NCBI RefSeq assembly: GCF_000512205.2
Contig: NZ_CP006644.1
Span: forward strand, 4,850,501 to 4,914,500
Length of the DNA stretch: 64,000 bases
Direction of reading: 5' to 3'
Source of the DNA: Sphingomonas sanxanigenens DSM 19645 = NX02
GTDB lineage: Bacteria > Pseudomonadota > Alphaproteobacteria > Sphingomonadales > Sphingomonadaceae
This document shows positions 47,301 through 54,292 of this stretch, in pieces. A model generated the notes under the pieces. That model searched no databases, had not been told where the DNA came from, and saw only the letters and a program-made list of their open reading frames with translations. A program made the position numbers and the translations under genes. Numbering within the stretch: the first letter of the stretch is position 1; each line of letters opens with the position of its first letter.

Positions 47301-48899
47301 GGCGGCGAACCCGGCGGCAACATCCGCAACGGCTTCCTCTACAACGCCGATCGCGTCAGCGTGCTCGGCGAGGCCTCGATCCTGACCGATCCGGCCTATG
47401 ACGGCAGCCGCAAGCCGCTGGTCGTGAACTTCCAGTTCAACGGCGAGACGATCACCGCGATCAACCTGCACTCCACCTCGCGCCTCGGCAGCGATGCGCT
47501 GTGGGGGCCGAACCAGCCGCCAGCGGATGCGGGCGATGCCTCGCGCACCGCGCAGGCCCAGGCGGTGCGCGACTATATCGATGCCGGTCTGCTGACCGAT
47601 CCGAACACCAACTATGCGGTGTTCGGCGACTTCAACGGCTTCACCTACGAAAATGCGATCGGCACGCTCACCGCGGGCGGCGTGATGACCGACCTCAACA
47701 CGCTGCTGCCGGAAGAAGAGCGCTATTCCTACGTTTTCGACGGCAATGCGCAGCAGATCGACCATATCCTCGTCTCCGGCGGGCTGCTGGGCGGCGCGCA
47801 ATATGATTCGGTCCACATCAATGCCGAGCAGCCGGCCGGTCCGAACCGGCCGACCGACCATGACCCGCAGGTCGCGCTGCTCAACATCCCCGACGCGATC
47901 GGCGAAACGATCACCGGCACGGCGGCCGGCGAAACCCTCACCGGCACGATCTACAACGACACGATCTCGGGCCTCGGCGGCGACGACCAGCTCGAAGGCG
48001 GCGCGGGCGACGATCTGCTGATCGGCGGCCCCGGTGCCGACCAGCTCGTCGGCGGCGACGGCATCGACACCGCCAGCTATGCGACGGCAACCCAAGCCGT
48101 GCAGGCATCGCTGATCGCCGGCCGCGGCCTCGAAGGCGAAGCACTCGGCGACCGCTACACCGCGATCGAGAACCTCACCGGCTCGGCGTTCGACGACGGC
48201 CTCTATGGCGACAATGGCGCCAACACGATCCGGGGCGATGCCGGCAACGACATCCTCTACGGCTATGCCGGCGATGACCTCATCCTGGGCGGCGCAGGCG
48301 ACGATCTGGTGCGCGGCGGCCTGGGCAACGACACGCTCGACGGGGGGGAGGGCATCGACAAGCTGCTCGGCGACGAGGGCAATGACACGCTCAACGGCGG
48401 CGCCGGCGGCGACACCCTTTATGGCAATGCCGGCGACGATACGCTCGACGGCGGCGCCGATGCCGACACGCTGCGCGGCGGCGAGCGCAACGACATGATC
48501 ATCGGCGCCGACGGCGATGATGTGATGCTGGGCGAGGCAGGCACCGACATCCTCGTCGGCGGCGCGGGTCGCGACAGCTTTTATGGCGGCGCCGATGCCG
48601 ACCGCTTCGTGTTCGCCGCGGTGTCGGACAGCGCCCCGGCGCTGCGCGACATCATCCGCGACTTCAGCCAGGCCGAGGGCGACCTCATCGACCTGAACGC
48701 GATCGACTCCGGCGCCGCCGGCGGCGCGTTCGACTTCGTCTCCTCGTTCAGCGGCACTGCGGGCGAACTGACCGCGACGACGGTCGGCGCGTTCCAGCAG
48801 ATCCAGGGCGATGTAAACGGAGACGGCGCTGGCGACTTCGCGATCCTCGTACTGGTCGCGGGTGGCGGCAGCCTGACCGCAGCGGATTTCGTGCTCTGA
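44382..48899 (+). CDS. ExeM/NucH-type extracellular endonuclease with Calx-beta, LTD and RTX domains
   Basis: A 1505-residue secreted multidomain protein. In order: an N-terminal beta domain (1-215), Calx-beta (about 220-330), a lamin-tail domain (about 334-490, NEFHYDNDGTDANEFIEV), a second Calx-beta (about 504-616), an OB-fold-like ExeM region (about 625-740) and an endonuclease/exonuclease/phosphatase domain (about 885-1170). The last has VATYNLENLDP, AVQEIQDGDG, NLHSTSR, FGDFNGFTYE, DHILVSGG and TDHDPQVAL, so catalytic Asn, Glu, Asp and His residues are present. RTX nonapeptides (about 1183-1403) and a C-terminal secretion region follow. It probably degrades extracellular DNA for phosphate or nutrients. 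It has no signal peptide, so type I export is expected. Confidence 0.92.
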   Translation: MSTAYFDLSTGNFSQDWANGSLLDANDDWSLVPSIMGYRGDELTGATGTDPRTLTANDTGLVVDVNVNQTNPVSFNTGGVAEFAIDDPTIALQGSGTADAPYIVIHLDATGRENIQFSFNARDLDSSGDNAIQQIAVQYRISGTSAWSNVPDGYIADATTANAATLVTALSVTLPEDANNAATLEIRVITTNAVGNDEWVGIDDILVTSDAAGAGGNPGMLSIADQSVVEGDGSTTAITFTITRAGGSTGAVSADYVIDLGTTDTGDFVLPVLSGTIAFADGETSRTITLDVAGDTDIEPDESFTVTLGNATGGATISDGVATGTIENDDFAPIVPGAVFFNEFHYDNDGTDANEFIEVAAAAGTDLSGWTIVLYNGNGGTTYGSPIALSGIVPDQDDGYGAVAFDAPGLQNGSPDGFALVNPSGQVVQFLSYEGVLTATNGPAEGLTSVDVGVVQSGSDPAGLTLQLTGSGAVADDFVWAAPSAGTPGQINGGQDFIGADQPGLVTVRDASVTEGNAGTVNLVFEVRRAGGLGGEASVDFTVDYGTADAGDLGAGAVLTGTVTFAEGSNVATVTIPVAGDTLGEDNETLTISLSNPVGNISIADGTATGTIVNDDPVARTIMEVQGESHASAYAGQVVITTGIVTAVASNGYYLQDATGDGNARTSDGIFVFTGGAPTVAVGYQATVTGTVNEFLPGANNLTVTQINQSGVVIDVDGSSVPVIHALPQAVLIGDVPGGILPPSEIIDDDGFTVFDPENDGIDFYESLEGMLVTIDNPLVTSGTNGFGETQVVASGGSGATGVNDRGGITISEGDYNPERIQIDDDSTIFAGYNPNYTQGDQLSSVTGIVNYNFQSYEVLVTQAVTLEVDAGPLPQETTSLAGDSDNLSVATYNLENLDPGDGKFDLLADDIVYNLQAPDIIAVQEIQDGDGAGNGADLSGYVTAQGLIDAIAEIGGPNYVYIEVTPSSAGSTGGEPGGNIRNGFLYNADRVSVLGEASILTDPAYDGSRKPLVVNFQFNGETITAINLHSTSRLGSDALWGPNQPPADAGDASRTAQAQAVRDYIDAGLLTDPNTNYAVFGDFNGFTYENAIGTLTAGGVMTDLNTLLPEEERYSYVFDGNAQQIDHILVSGGLLGGAQYDSVHINAEQPAGPNRPTDHDPQVALLNIPDAIGETITGTAAGETLTGTIYNDTISGLGGDDQLEGGAGDDLLIGGPGADQLVGGDGIDTASYATATQAVQASLIAGRGLEGEALGDRYTAIENLTGSAFDDGLYGDNGANTIRGDAGNDILYGYAGDDLILGGAGDDLVRGGLGNDTLDGGEGIDKLLGDEGNDTLNGGAGGDTLYGNAGDDTLDGGADADTLRGGERNDMIIGADGDDVMLGEAGTDILVGGAGRDSFYGGADADRFVFAAVSDSAPALRDIIRDFSQAEGDLIDLNAIDSGAAGGAFDFVSSFSGTAGELTATTVGAFQQIQGDVNGDGAGDFAILVLVAGGGSLTAADFVL

Positions 48900-48954
48900 C
48901 GCGATGACCGTCCGATCCGGCGCCAAGATGCCGGATCGATCGTCTCCCGATCGT

Positions 48955-48997
48955 GGCGGCGTGCGATTCCGAAAAGGGATCGCACGCCGCCTTTTTT
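48955..48997 (+). terminator. Intrinsic terminator of the ExeM-type gene
   Basis: A 13-bp perfect stem (48955-48967 with 48979-48991), extendable by three pairs, is followed by six T residues (48992-48997), about 55 nt after the stop codon. Confidence 0.93.
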
Positions 48998-49192
48998 CTG
49001 TAATATCGTTGCACCAGAGACGACATGGGCATTCGATCATGTCGCTGGTCGATGGGGTTGAGGCGTTCGTCGCTCTCCCGCGCGCTCGCCGAACGACACG
49101 GCGCCTCCGTCGAAGCCCGGATGAAGCCTCCCTGCCGCCAGCGTAGAGCGCCTCCATCAGGCGCCGAGGCGCCGCGTTCAAGGAGGATCAAG

Positions 49193-49558
49193 ATGTTCTC
49201 GTCCATCCGCCGCGCCTCTTTTGCGGTCATCGCAGCCGGCTTCGTCGCCACCCCGGCTTTCGCCACCCCCATCGACGGTGCATTCGAAGCGCGCACCAGC
49301 CGCGTCGAACTGGCAGACCTCGATCTGCGTCGCGACGACGACGTCAAGCGCCTGCAGAGCCGCATTCGTTTCGCAGCGACGCATGTCTGCGGGCGGATCG
49401 GGCGCACGAGCCTTTCGCAGGCCGCGAAAATTCAGAGCTGCCGGCACGACGCTTTGACCAGCGCCCGCCGTCACGCCGACGAGATCGTCGTCGCCGTCCG
49501 CGCCGGCAAGGACCAGCGCCTGGCGGTGCGCGAAAGCCTGCGGGTCATCGCCCGCTGA
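49193..49558 (+). CDS. UrcA-family exported protein (first copy)
   Basis: A 121-residue protein with a signal peptide (MFSSIRRASFAVIAAGFVAT, cleavage after AFA). The UrcA pattern follows: a V-E-L-A-D-L-D-L strand, then DDDVKRLQSRIRFAATHVCG and a second cysteine in KIQSCRHDAL, giving the two-Cys arrangement of the family. UrcA proteins are widespread in sphingomonads and have no known function. ATG 49193 has a strong SD (AAGGAGGATCAAG). It is a paralogue of the gene at 49981. Confidence 0.85.
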   Translation: MFSSIRRASFAVIAAGFVATPAFATPIDGAFEARTSRVELADLDLRRDDDVKRLQSRIRFAATHVCGRIGRTSLSQAAKIQSCRHDALTSARRHADEIVVAVRAGKDQRLAVRESLRVIAR

Positions 49559-49635
49559 ACCTATCTCCAGACGTGGGGTGTTCGTGTGCGCCCCATGGTC
49601 GCCGACCCGGTTGGCCCCGCCCGGCGACGTCCCCG

Positions 49636-49671
49636 CGCCCCCGGTTCCTTCGAGGAGCCGGGGGCGTTTTT
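49636..49671 (+). terminator. Intrinsic terminator after the first UrcA gene
   Basis: CGCCCCCGG (49636-49644) pairs with CCGGGGGCG (49658-49666), extending inward by five further pairs to loop TCG, and is followed by five T residues (49667-49671). Confidence 0.92.
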
Positions 49672-49980
49672 GCGCCTGGCGCGCCGCCGCTTCCGGATGG
49701 GCCGGACCAACCGCCGAATCGCGTCATGTCGTTCGTCGATACCCGTTGCGGCGATCACGCCACCGCAACGATTGCCGCATGGCCGTTCGTCTATCCCCGT
49801 CGGCCGCCCGTCGCTTCGCCGATCCGCGATGCGGGCCGATCGAAGCTGAACTGATCCGATCGGCGGCCGCGCCTAATCAGGATGTGCGCGGCGGGGCCGG
49901 AAGAACGTCCCGAGGCTTTCGGTTCCGCCCGCACCGGCCATCCCCCTTTCGGCCGGCCCACCAGGTTGAGGAGATCGAAG
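49672..49980. other. Intergenic region between UrcA genes
   Basis: No convincing gene, RNA or repeat is visible here. Short open frames exist on both strands but lack family similarity and credible ribosome sites. A segment near 49727-49750 (CATGTCGTTCGTCGAT) resembles one upstream of the first UrcA gene near 49039 (CATGTCGCTGGTCGAT), so the two upstream regions may derive from one duplication. A GAGGAG SD at the 3' end serves the second UrcA gene. Confidence 0.5.
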
Positions 49981-50328
49981 ATGACTGCCCGTTTCACGTC
50001 GCTTGCGCTGGTCGCGGCCCTGTTCGCCACTAGCGCCACCGCCCCCGCTTCTGCCCAGGCCCCCCGCACCAGGGCCGTTCACACCGGCGATCTCGACCTT
50101 TCGACCGACGCCGGCGTCGCGCAGCTCAACAGCCGCATTCGTCGTGCCAGCGTGCAGGTGTGCGGCGGCTATGCCCAGCGCGACCTGTTCGAAGCGAAGC
50201 GCGTCGATCGCTGCCGCAAGGAAAGCATCGCGCGCACCACCAGCAGCGTCGAACGCCTCGTGATGAACGCCCGCTCCGGCCAGCGCCAGGCGATGCTGTC
50301 GACCATGGACGTCGAAGCCGCGCGCTGA
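49981..50328 (+). CDS. UrcA-family exported protein (second copy)
   Basis: A 115-residue paralogue of the preceding UrcA gene. The signal peptide (MTARFTSLALVAALFATSAT, cleavage near ASA) is followed by THTGDLDLST-like VHTGDLDLSTDAGVAQLNSR, with RIRRASVQVCGG and a second cysteine in VDRCRKESIA. The two Cys spacing matches the first copy. ATG 49981 is preceded by GAGGAG. Each copy has its own terminator, so they are separate transcription units. Confidence 0.85.
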   Translation: MTARFTSLALVAALFATSATAPASAQAPRTRAVHTGDLDLSTDAGVAQLNSRIRRASVQVCGGYAQRDLFEAKRVDRCRKESIARTTSSVERLVMNARSGQRQAMLSTMDVEAAR

Positions 50329-50381
50329 ACGCGCCGATGCGCGCCGGCGCGGGCCGCGGCCCCGGATGCCGTGATGATCGA

Positions 50382-50418
50382 AGAACCCCGGTCCTTCCCT
50401 TCGGACTGGGGTTCTTTG
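50382..50418 (+). terminator. Terminator-like hairpin after the second UrcA gene
   Basis: GAACCCCGGTCC pairs with GGACTGGGGTTC (one G-T pair) across an 8-nt loop, followed by TTTGTGT. It also faces the convergent LytTR regulator gene. Confidence 0.75.
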
Positions 50419-50437
50419 TGTCTGCCGCCCCTGCCGC

Positions 50438-51220
50438 TCAGCGGCCCGCGATCTTCTTGGCGTTCGCCAGATAGGTGCGGCCGATCCGCACCTCCTCGCC
50501 ATCGACGAGCACCGCATACCAGACGCCCAGCCCGTCATGCCGCAGCCGCTGGATGCGGTTGCGGCGCACGATCGTGGAGCGGTGCAGCCGCACGAACATC
50601 GCCGGATCCAGCCGCGCCTCGAGCGCGGTGATCGTCTGGTGCAGCAGGAAGCTGCGGTCGCCCAGCGACAGCCGCATATAATCGCGCTCGGCATCGATGC
50701 GCTGGATGTCCGTGGCGGCGATGCGGACCAGTTCGGACCGATGCGGCACCCAGAATTCCTGGGCATAATCCGATAGCTCGGCCGGGCGAAGCGGCGTCAC
50801 CGGGCGCTGCGCCTCGGCGATGCCGTTGGTGCGGCGCTCTGTAACGCGCGCAACGGCGCGCGAAAGCCGGTCCGGCGCGACCGGCTTCAGCAGATAATCA
50901 ACGGCTGCCAAGTCGAATGCCTCCACTGCAAAGCCATCAAAGGCGGTGACGAAGATGATCGCCGGCGCGGGCGCTCCGGCGGAAAGCGCGGCTTCGCCCA
51001 CCCGGCGCGCGACAGTGATGCCGTCGACCTCGGGCATGGCGATATCGAGCAGGATCAGATCGGGCTTGAGCGCGGCGGCCAGGCGCAGCGCGGCGGCGCC
51101 ATCGCTCGCGGTGCCGACCAGCGACAGCGATTTCTCCGCGGCGCACAGCAGTTGCAGCCGTTCGATCGCCAGCGGCTCGTCATCCACGATCAGCGTGGTC
51201 AGCATGTCTTCAGCAGCCAT
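50438..51220 (-). CDS. LytTR-family response regulator
   Basis: A 260-residue regulator. The receiver domain (about 6-125) has TLIVDDEPLAIERLQ, the phospho-acceptor in DLILLDIAMPEVDG (Asp near 59) and AVDYLLKPV. A variable linker follows, then a LytTR DNA-binding domain (about 155-258) with RIAATDIQRIDAERDYMRL and MFVRLHRSTIVRRNRIQRL, as in AlgR/LytR. It overlaps the sensor kinase gene by 11 bp. It is convergent with the second UrcA gene. Target genes are not evident. Confidence 0.93.
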   Translation of the reverse strand: MAAEDMLTTLIVDDEPLAIERLQLLCAAEKSLSLVGTASDGAAALRLAAALKPDLILLDIAMPEVDGITVARRVGEAALSAGAPAPAIIFVTAFDGFAVEAFDLAAVDYLLKPVAPDRLSRAVARVTERRTNGIAEAQRPVTPLRPAELSDYAQEFWVPHRSELVRIAATDIQRIDAERDYMRLSLGDRSFLLHQTITALEARLDPAMFVRLHRSTIVRRNRIQRLRHDGLGVWYAVLVDGEEVRIGRTYLANAKKIAGR

Positions 51221-52313
51221 TCTTCACCACCGGCAGCTTGAGCACCGCGGCAAAGCCGCCTTCGGGACGCGCTTCGGCGTCGAGCGTCGCGCGATCGCCG
51301 AAGCGGGTCGCGAGCCGGTCACGAACATTGGCGAGGCCGATGCCCGCGCCATGCCCGCCATCGCCACCGGGGCCGTCATCGATCACAGAGAGCACCATCC
51401 TGTCCTTGTCCTCGCGCGCCGTGATTGCGATCGTCACTGCGGTGCGCGCGCGCGCCACGCCATATTTCAGGGCGTTCTCGACCAGCGGCTGGAGGATCAG
51501 CCCGGGCACGCAGGCGCGCTGCAGGCTTTCGGGAATGTCGATCTCCACACGCAGCCGATCGGGGAAACGCACCCGTTCGATATCAAGATAGAGACGTTGC
51601 AGTCGCACCTCTTCCTCAAGCGGCACATCGTCCAGTGGATCGCCGGACAGCGAGGTGCGGTAGAAGGTCGAGAGGTTCATGATCATCGCTTCGGCATCCG
51701 CCTTGCGATCGGTCATCACCAGCGACGACAGCGAGTTCAGCGTGTTGAACAGGAAGTGCGGATTGACCTGATAGCGCAGCGAGCGGAGTTCCGCCGCCTG
51801 CGCCGCCTGCTGGAAGGCGGCGGCGCGCCGCTCGGCCGCGCGCACCTCCCCGGCATAGGAAATCGCCAGATAGATCGCCGCCCACGCAATCAGGAAGAAA
51901 TAGCGCTGGATCGCGAGTTCCGCGATCTCCTTCATCATCGATGTTTCGGTGTTCATCGCATGCCCGACTTCATCGAACAGCGACGCCTGATCATAGACGT
52001 TGAAGATATAATAGTTGAACGCGGCGATGGCGGCGGCGGCAGGCAGCGCCGCGACGAAGGCGGTGGCGATGCGCGTCCCCAGCGGCCGGTGGTCGACCCG
52101 CTTGAGCAGCAGATAGACCACCCAGGTGACGACGATGCCGAACACCGTGACGACGGCGCGGCGGGCCGCCATTTCCGACTGGCTCGGAAAATCCATCACC
52201 GCCGCCCGCGTGGTGACGATGATCACGTAGAACAGCCAGAATCCGAGTATGGAATAGAGCGCGACTTCCCGGCTCAAAGCCGGCGGTCGCGCGCGTTCTG
52301 AGGGTGCGAGCAT
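51210..52313 (-). CDS. LytS/YehU-type sensor histidine kinase
   Basis: A 367-residue membrane kinase with about four N-terminal transmembrane segments (about 18-35, 47-70, 78-105 and 140-160). The His_kinase domain is marked by LRSLRYQVNPHFLFNTLNSL (phospho-acceptor His in NPHFLFN, near 205). The HATPase domain has LQPLVENALKYG and DDGPGGDGGHGAGIGLANVR. The gene is upstream of, and overlaps, the LytTR regulator, so the two form one two-component operon. Start ATG 52313 (MLAPSERARPPAL). Confidence 0.92.
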   Translation of the reverse strand: MLAPSERARPPALSREVALYSILGFWLFYVIIVTTRAAVMDFPSQSEMAARRAVVTVFGIVVTWVVYLLLKRVDHRPLGTRIATAFVAALPAAAAIAAFNYYIFNVYDQASLFDEVGHAMNTETSMMKEIAELAIQRYFFLIAWAAIYLAISYAGEVRAAERRAAAFQQAAQAAELRSLRYQVNPHFLFNTLNSLSSLVMTDRKADAEAMIMNLSTFYRTSLSGDPLDDVPLEEEVRLQRLYLDIERVRFPDRLRVEIDIPESLQRACVPGLILQPLVENALKYGVARARTAVTIAITAREDKDRMVLSVIDDGPGGDGGHGAGIGLANVRDRLATRFGDRATLDAEARPEGGFAAVLKLPVVKNGC

Positions 52314-52424
52314 GGTTCGTTTCTACCGTAACCGATGCTGAAAATCCGTTGCCGCGCATGGCGCAGGTCGAACGCTCAATGACGTTGGTCGAATCGGGAG
52401 CCTTGCGTCTCGCAGCGCCACACC

Positions 52425-52450
52425 GGAACCCCGGCCACTCGCGCTTTGTT
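52425..52450 (+). promoter_or_regulatory. Candidate ECF sigma (EcfG-type) promoter
   Basis: GGAAC (52425-52429) and TGTT (52447-52450) are separated by 17 bp, close to the alphaproteobacterial general stress consensus GGAAC-N16/17-cGTT. The downstream gene starts 33 bp later. One -10 base differs from consensus, so the assignment is tentative. Confidence 0.4.
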
Positions 52451-52482
52451 CTTGTCGCAGAGACCAATGCAGGAGAATCGGC

Positions 52483-52674
52483 ATGAACGAGACCAGCACC
52501 AGGGATGCCTCGAAGGGCACCACCAAAACCGGCGAAGATGCGCTCGACAAGGCGGTCGAGGATTCCATGGACGCATCGGATCCGCCTGCCATCACCCGGC
52601 CGGGCAACACGCATGAACCGGCGGAATCCTCAGGTTTCGACGCGGAGGAGGAAAAACGGCGCAAGGACCGCTGA
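52483..52674 (+). CDS. Small hydrophilic acidic hypothetical protein (63 aa)
   Basis: 63 residues, very hydrophilic, with no hydrophobic core, no Cys and many Asp, Glu, Lys, Ser and Thr; it is probably disordered. ATG 52483 follows a good SD (GCAGGAGAATCGGC). The composition and possible EcfG-type promoter upstream suggest a general-stress small protein, but no family is recognised. Confidence 0.65.
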   Translation: MNETSTRDASKGTTKTGEDALDKAVEDSMDASDPPAITRPGNTHEPAESSGFDAEEEKRRKDR

Positions 52675-52852
52675 TTATGCTTGATCTTGGATGAAAAGCT
52701 GCGATGGAGCGCGGTTCGTCGCAAAACTTGTTGCATCGCAGCAAAATTCATGATGCCTTTCGACCCAGGGGCCGAACGGACGGTTAAGCTTTTGCTCATG
52801 GCAATGGCGCAAACTGTTCGGGAGGGGCAGAAGGTCGAAAGGTGAGCGGGTT

Positions 52853-53404
52853 ATGGCAACGAGTGAAAGACCGGCAGACGGCGCGCTGACGCTGGCGGAA
52901 ATGAAGGAGTTCGCGGCGTTCCCCGCTGCGACGCAGCGCTATATCCGCCGATCGCTGGACGTGGGGCTCGAGCGGTCCGACGCGATGAAGATCTGGTCGC
53001 GCGACGTGGTCGAGGCGGCGAGCATCCGGGCGCAGGCGAAGGTCTATGTGCGGCTCGACCATATCCGCCACCTCGTGCCCGACGACAGCGGCCTCGACGC
53101 GATCGAGCCCTTCATGGCGCCGCTGGTGACCGTGAGCGCCTTCGATCTGGGGCAGGATCGCCTCGTCGGCTTCGGCGCCTACCGCTTCCTCTACGAACGG
53201 CTGATCGGCGCGCAGGTGCGCCCATGGCTGCCCGGCGCGTTTTGCGCGGCGGCGGCGCTGCCGCACCTCCATCCCGAAAAGCGGCGGCTGCTGCTTCAGT
53301 CGATCAGCGAGGCGGCGGCGACCGCACCCGGCTGGTCGAACCGGGAACCGGTCTTCTATCCGGAATGGGTCGACAAGGTCGATCTGAACGCGCTGCCGAA
53401 CTGA
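52853..53404 (+). CDS. Hypothetical protein (183 aa)
   Basis: A 183-residue predicted soluble protein with no recognised domain. It is helix-rich with an N-terminal ALTLAEMKEFAAFPAATQRY segment, a central AQAKVYVRLDHIRHLVPDDS and a Trp/Pro-rich C-terminus (PGWSNREPVFYPEWVDKVDL). No signal peptide is seen. An SD-like GGTGAGCGGGTT precedes ATG 52853. The Tn3-family transposon inserted 95 bp downstream of its stop, so it is not disrupted. Confidence 0.65.
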   Translation: MATSERPADGALTLAEMKEFAAFPAATQRYIRRSLDVGLERSDAMKIWSRDVVEAASIRAQAKVYVRLDHIRHLVPDDSGLDAIEPFMAPLVTVSAFDLGQDRLVGFGAYRFLYERLIGAQVRPWLPGAFCAAAALPHLHPEKRRLLLQSISEAAATAPGWSNREPVFYPEWVDKVDLNALPN

Positions 53405-53499
53405 TCGCTTCGCCGGGCGTCCCCACGCCCGGCATCGATCCGCCGCTCCCCGCAAAGCGCGGGGAAGCGCCCGAACCGCTGCCCCGCCCCGGTAGCCTT

Positions 53500-53544
53500 G
53501 AGGGCATAGCGTGGAAAGTACGCTAAACAACGCTAAGCGAGAAC
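53500..53544 (+). repeat. Tn3-family left inverted repeat
   Basis: 45 bp beginning GAGGGCATAGCGTGGAAAGT. It differs from the right repeat at positions 18 (A/G) and 39 (C/G) only. Its outer end abuts the GCCTT duplication. Confidence 0.93.
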
Positions 53545-53582
53545 GCATGGCGAACGCTCGATGCGAACGGACGGGCGCTTAA

Positions 53583-54152
53583 TCAGGCGGGCCGTTCGAT
53601 TCCCATCCTACGCATTTCGCGATAAATGGTCGATCGGCCGATGCCGAGTTGCCGCGCTGCTTCGGTAGGCGAGATACGAGCTTCGACCAGCTTGATGGCC
53701 GCATCCACTTTGGACATGTCCAGCGGCTGACGGCCAGGCTGTTTGCCCTTAGCACGGGCGGCGGCAATACCATCTCTGGTTCGCTCAGAAATCAGCCGTC
53801 GCTCAAAATGGGCGATGGCCCCAAACACATGGAAGATGAGCTCGCCGGCAGCTGACGAAGTGTCGATCTTTTCTTCAAGGCTCAGGAGCGCGATGCCCTG
53901 ACCGCGTAGCGTCTCAACCGTGGTGAGAAGTTCGGCAAGCGAGCGCCCAAGCCGATCGAGGCGGACCACCGCCAGCGTGTCACCCTTGCGGGCATAGGCG
54001 ATTAGCTCAGCCAGACCGGGCCGTTCCATGCTCTTACCTGAAATGACATCGGTGAAGATTTTGATGGCGCCAGCCTTCTCCAGACGCATGGTCTGGCCCG
54101 CAACGTCCTGATCGCCGGTGCTGACGCGGGCATAGCCCAGAATATCACCCAT
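53583..54152 (-). CDS. tnpR: Tn3-family serine resolvase
   Basis: A 189-residue site-specific recombinase that resolves cointegrates. Catalytic Ser11 lies in GYARVSTGDQ, with the family's LVVRLDRLGRSLAELL-type segment (AVVRLDRLGRSLAELL, about 64-79), IDTSSAAGELIFHVFGAIAHFERRL and the C-terminal HTH (ISPTEAARQLGIGRSTIYRE, about 160-179). ATG 54152 is chosen (GGGAG about 8 nt upstream) over 54227, which runs into the res region. It is divergent from tnpA. Confidence 0.94.
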   Translation of the reverse strand: MGDILGYARVSTGDQDVAGQTMRLEKAGAIKIFTDVISGKSMERPGLAELIAYARKGDTLAVVRLDRLGRSLAELLTTVETLRGQGIALLSLEEKIDTSSAAGELIFHVFGAIAHFERRLISERTRDGIAAARAKGKQPGRQPLDMSKVDAAIKLVEARISPTEAARQLGIGRSTIYREMRRMGIERPA

Positions 54153-54178
54153 GCCGCACGTCTCCCAAACGGTCGTTC

Positions 54179-54284
54179 TGTGGACGCTATGGAGGGCAGC
54201 CGCTGCGCCCCACCCATATCCGTCCACATACTATGTCTCTTTACTCCTCGCTGTCCATAGGCCCAGATGACCTTTTGTGGACAG
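54179..54284. other. res-like recombination/control region
   Basis: Between tnpR and tnpA are two inverted-repeat units. TGTGGACGCTATGG (54179-54192) is opposed by ATATCCGTCCACA (54216-54228). CTGTCCATAG (54251-54260) is opposed by TTGTGGACAG (54275-54284), spanning 34 bp. These look like resolvase subsites; GTGGAC half-sites recur throughout. Crossover position is not determined. The region should also hold both promoters. Confidence 0.7.
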
Positions 54285-54292
54285 GAAACGGC

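Noticed and set aside
44193-49181. Very long antisense open frame opposite the ExeM-type gene (over 1600 codons)
   Set aside because: Its residue composition is the mirror of high-GC third-position bias; it has no family similarity, and the sense strand has clear domains.
48900-49192. Small genes between the ExeM-type gene and the first UrcA gene
   Set aside because: Open frames there cross the terminator or lack ribosome sites; they join in frame to the UrcA start only by chance.
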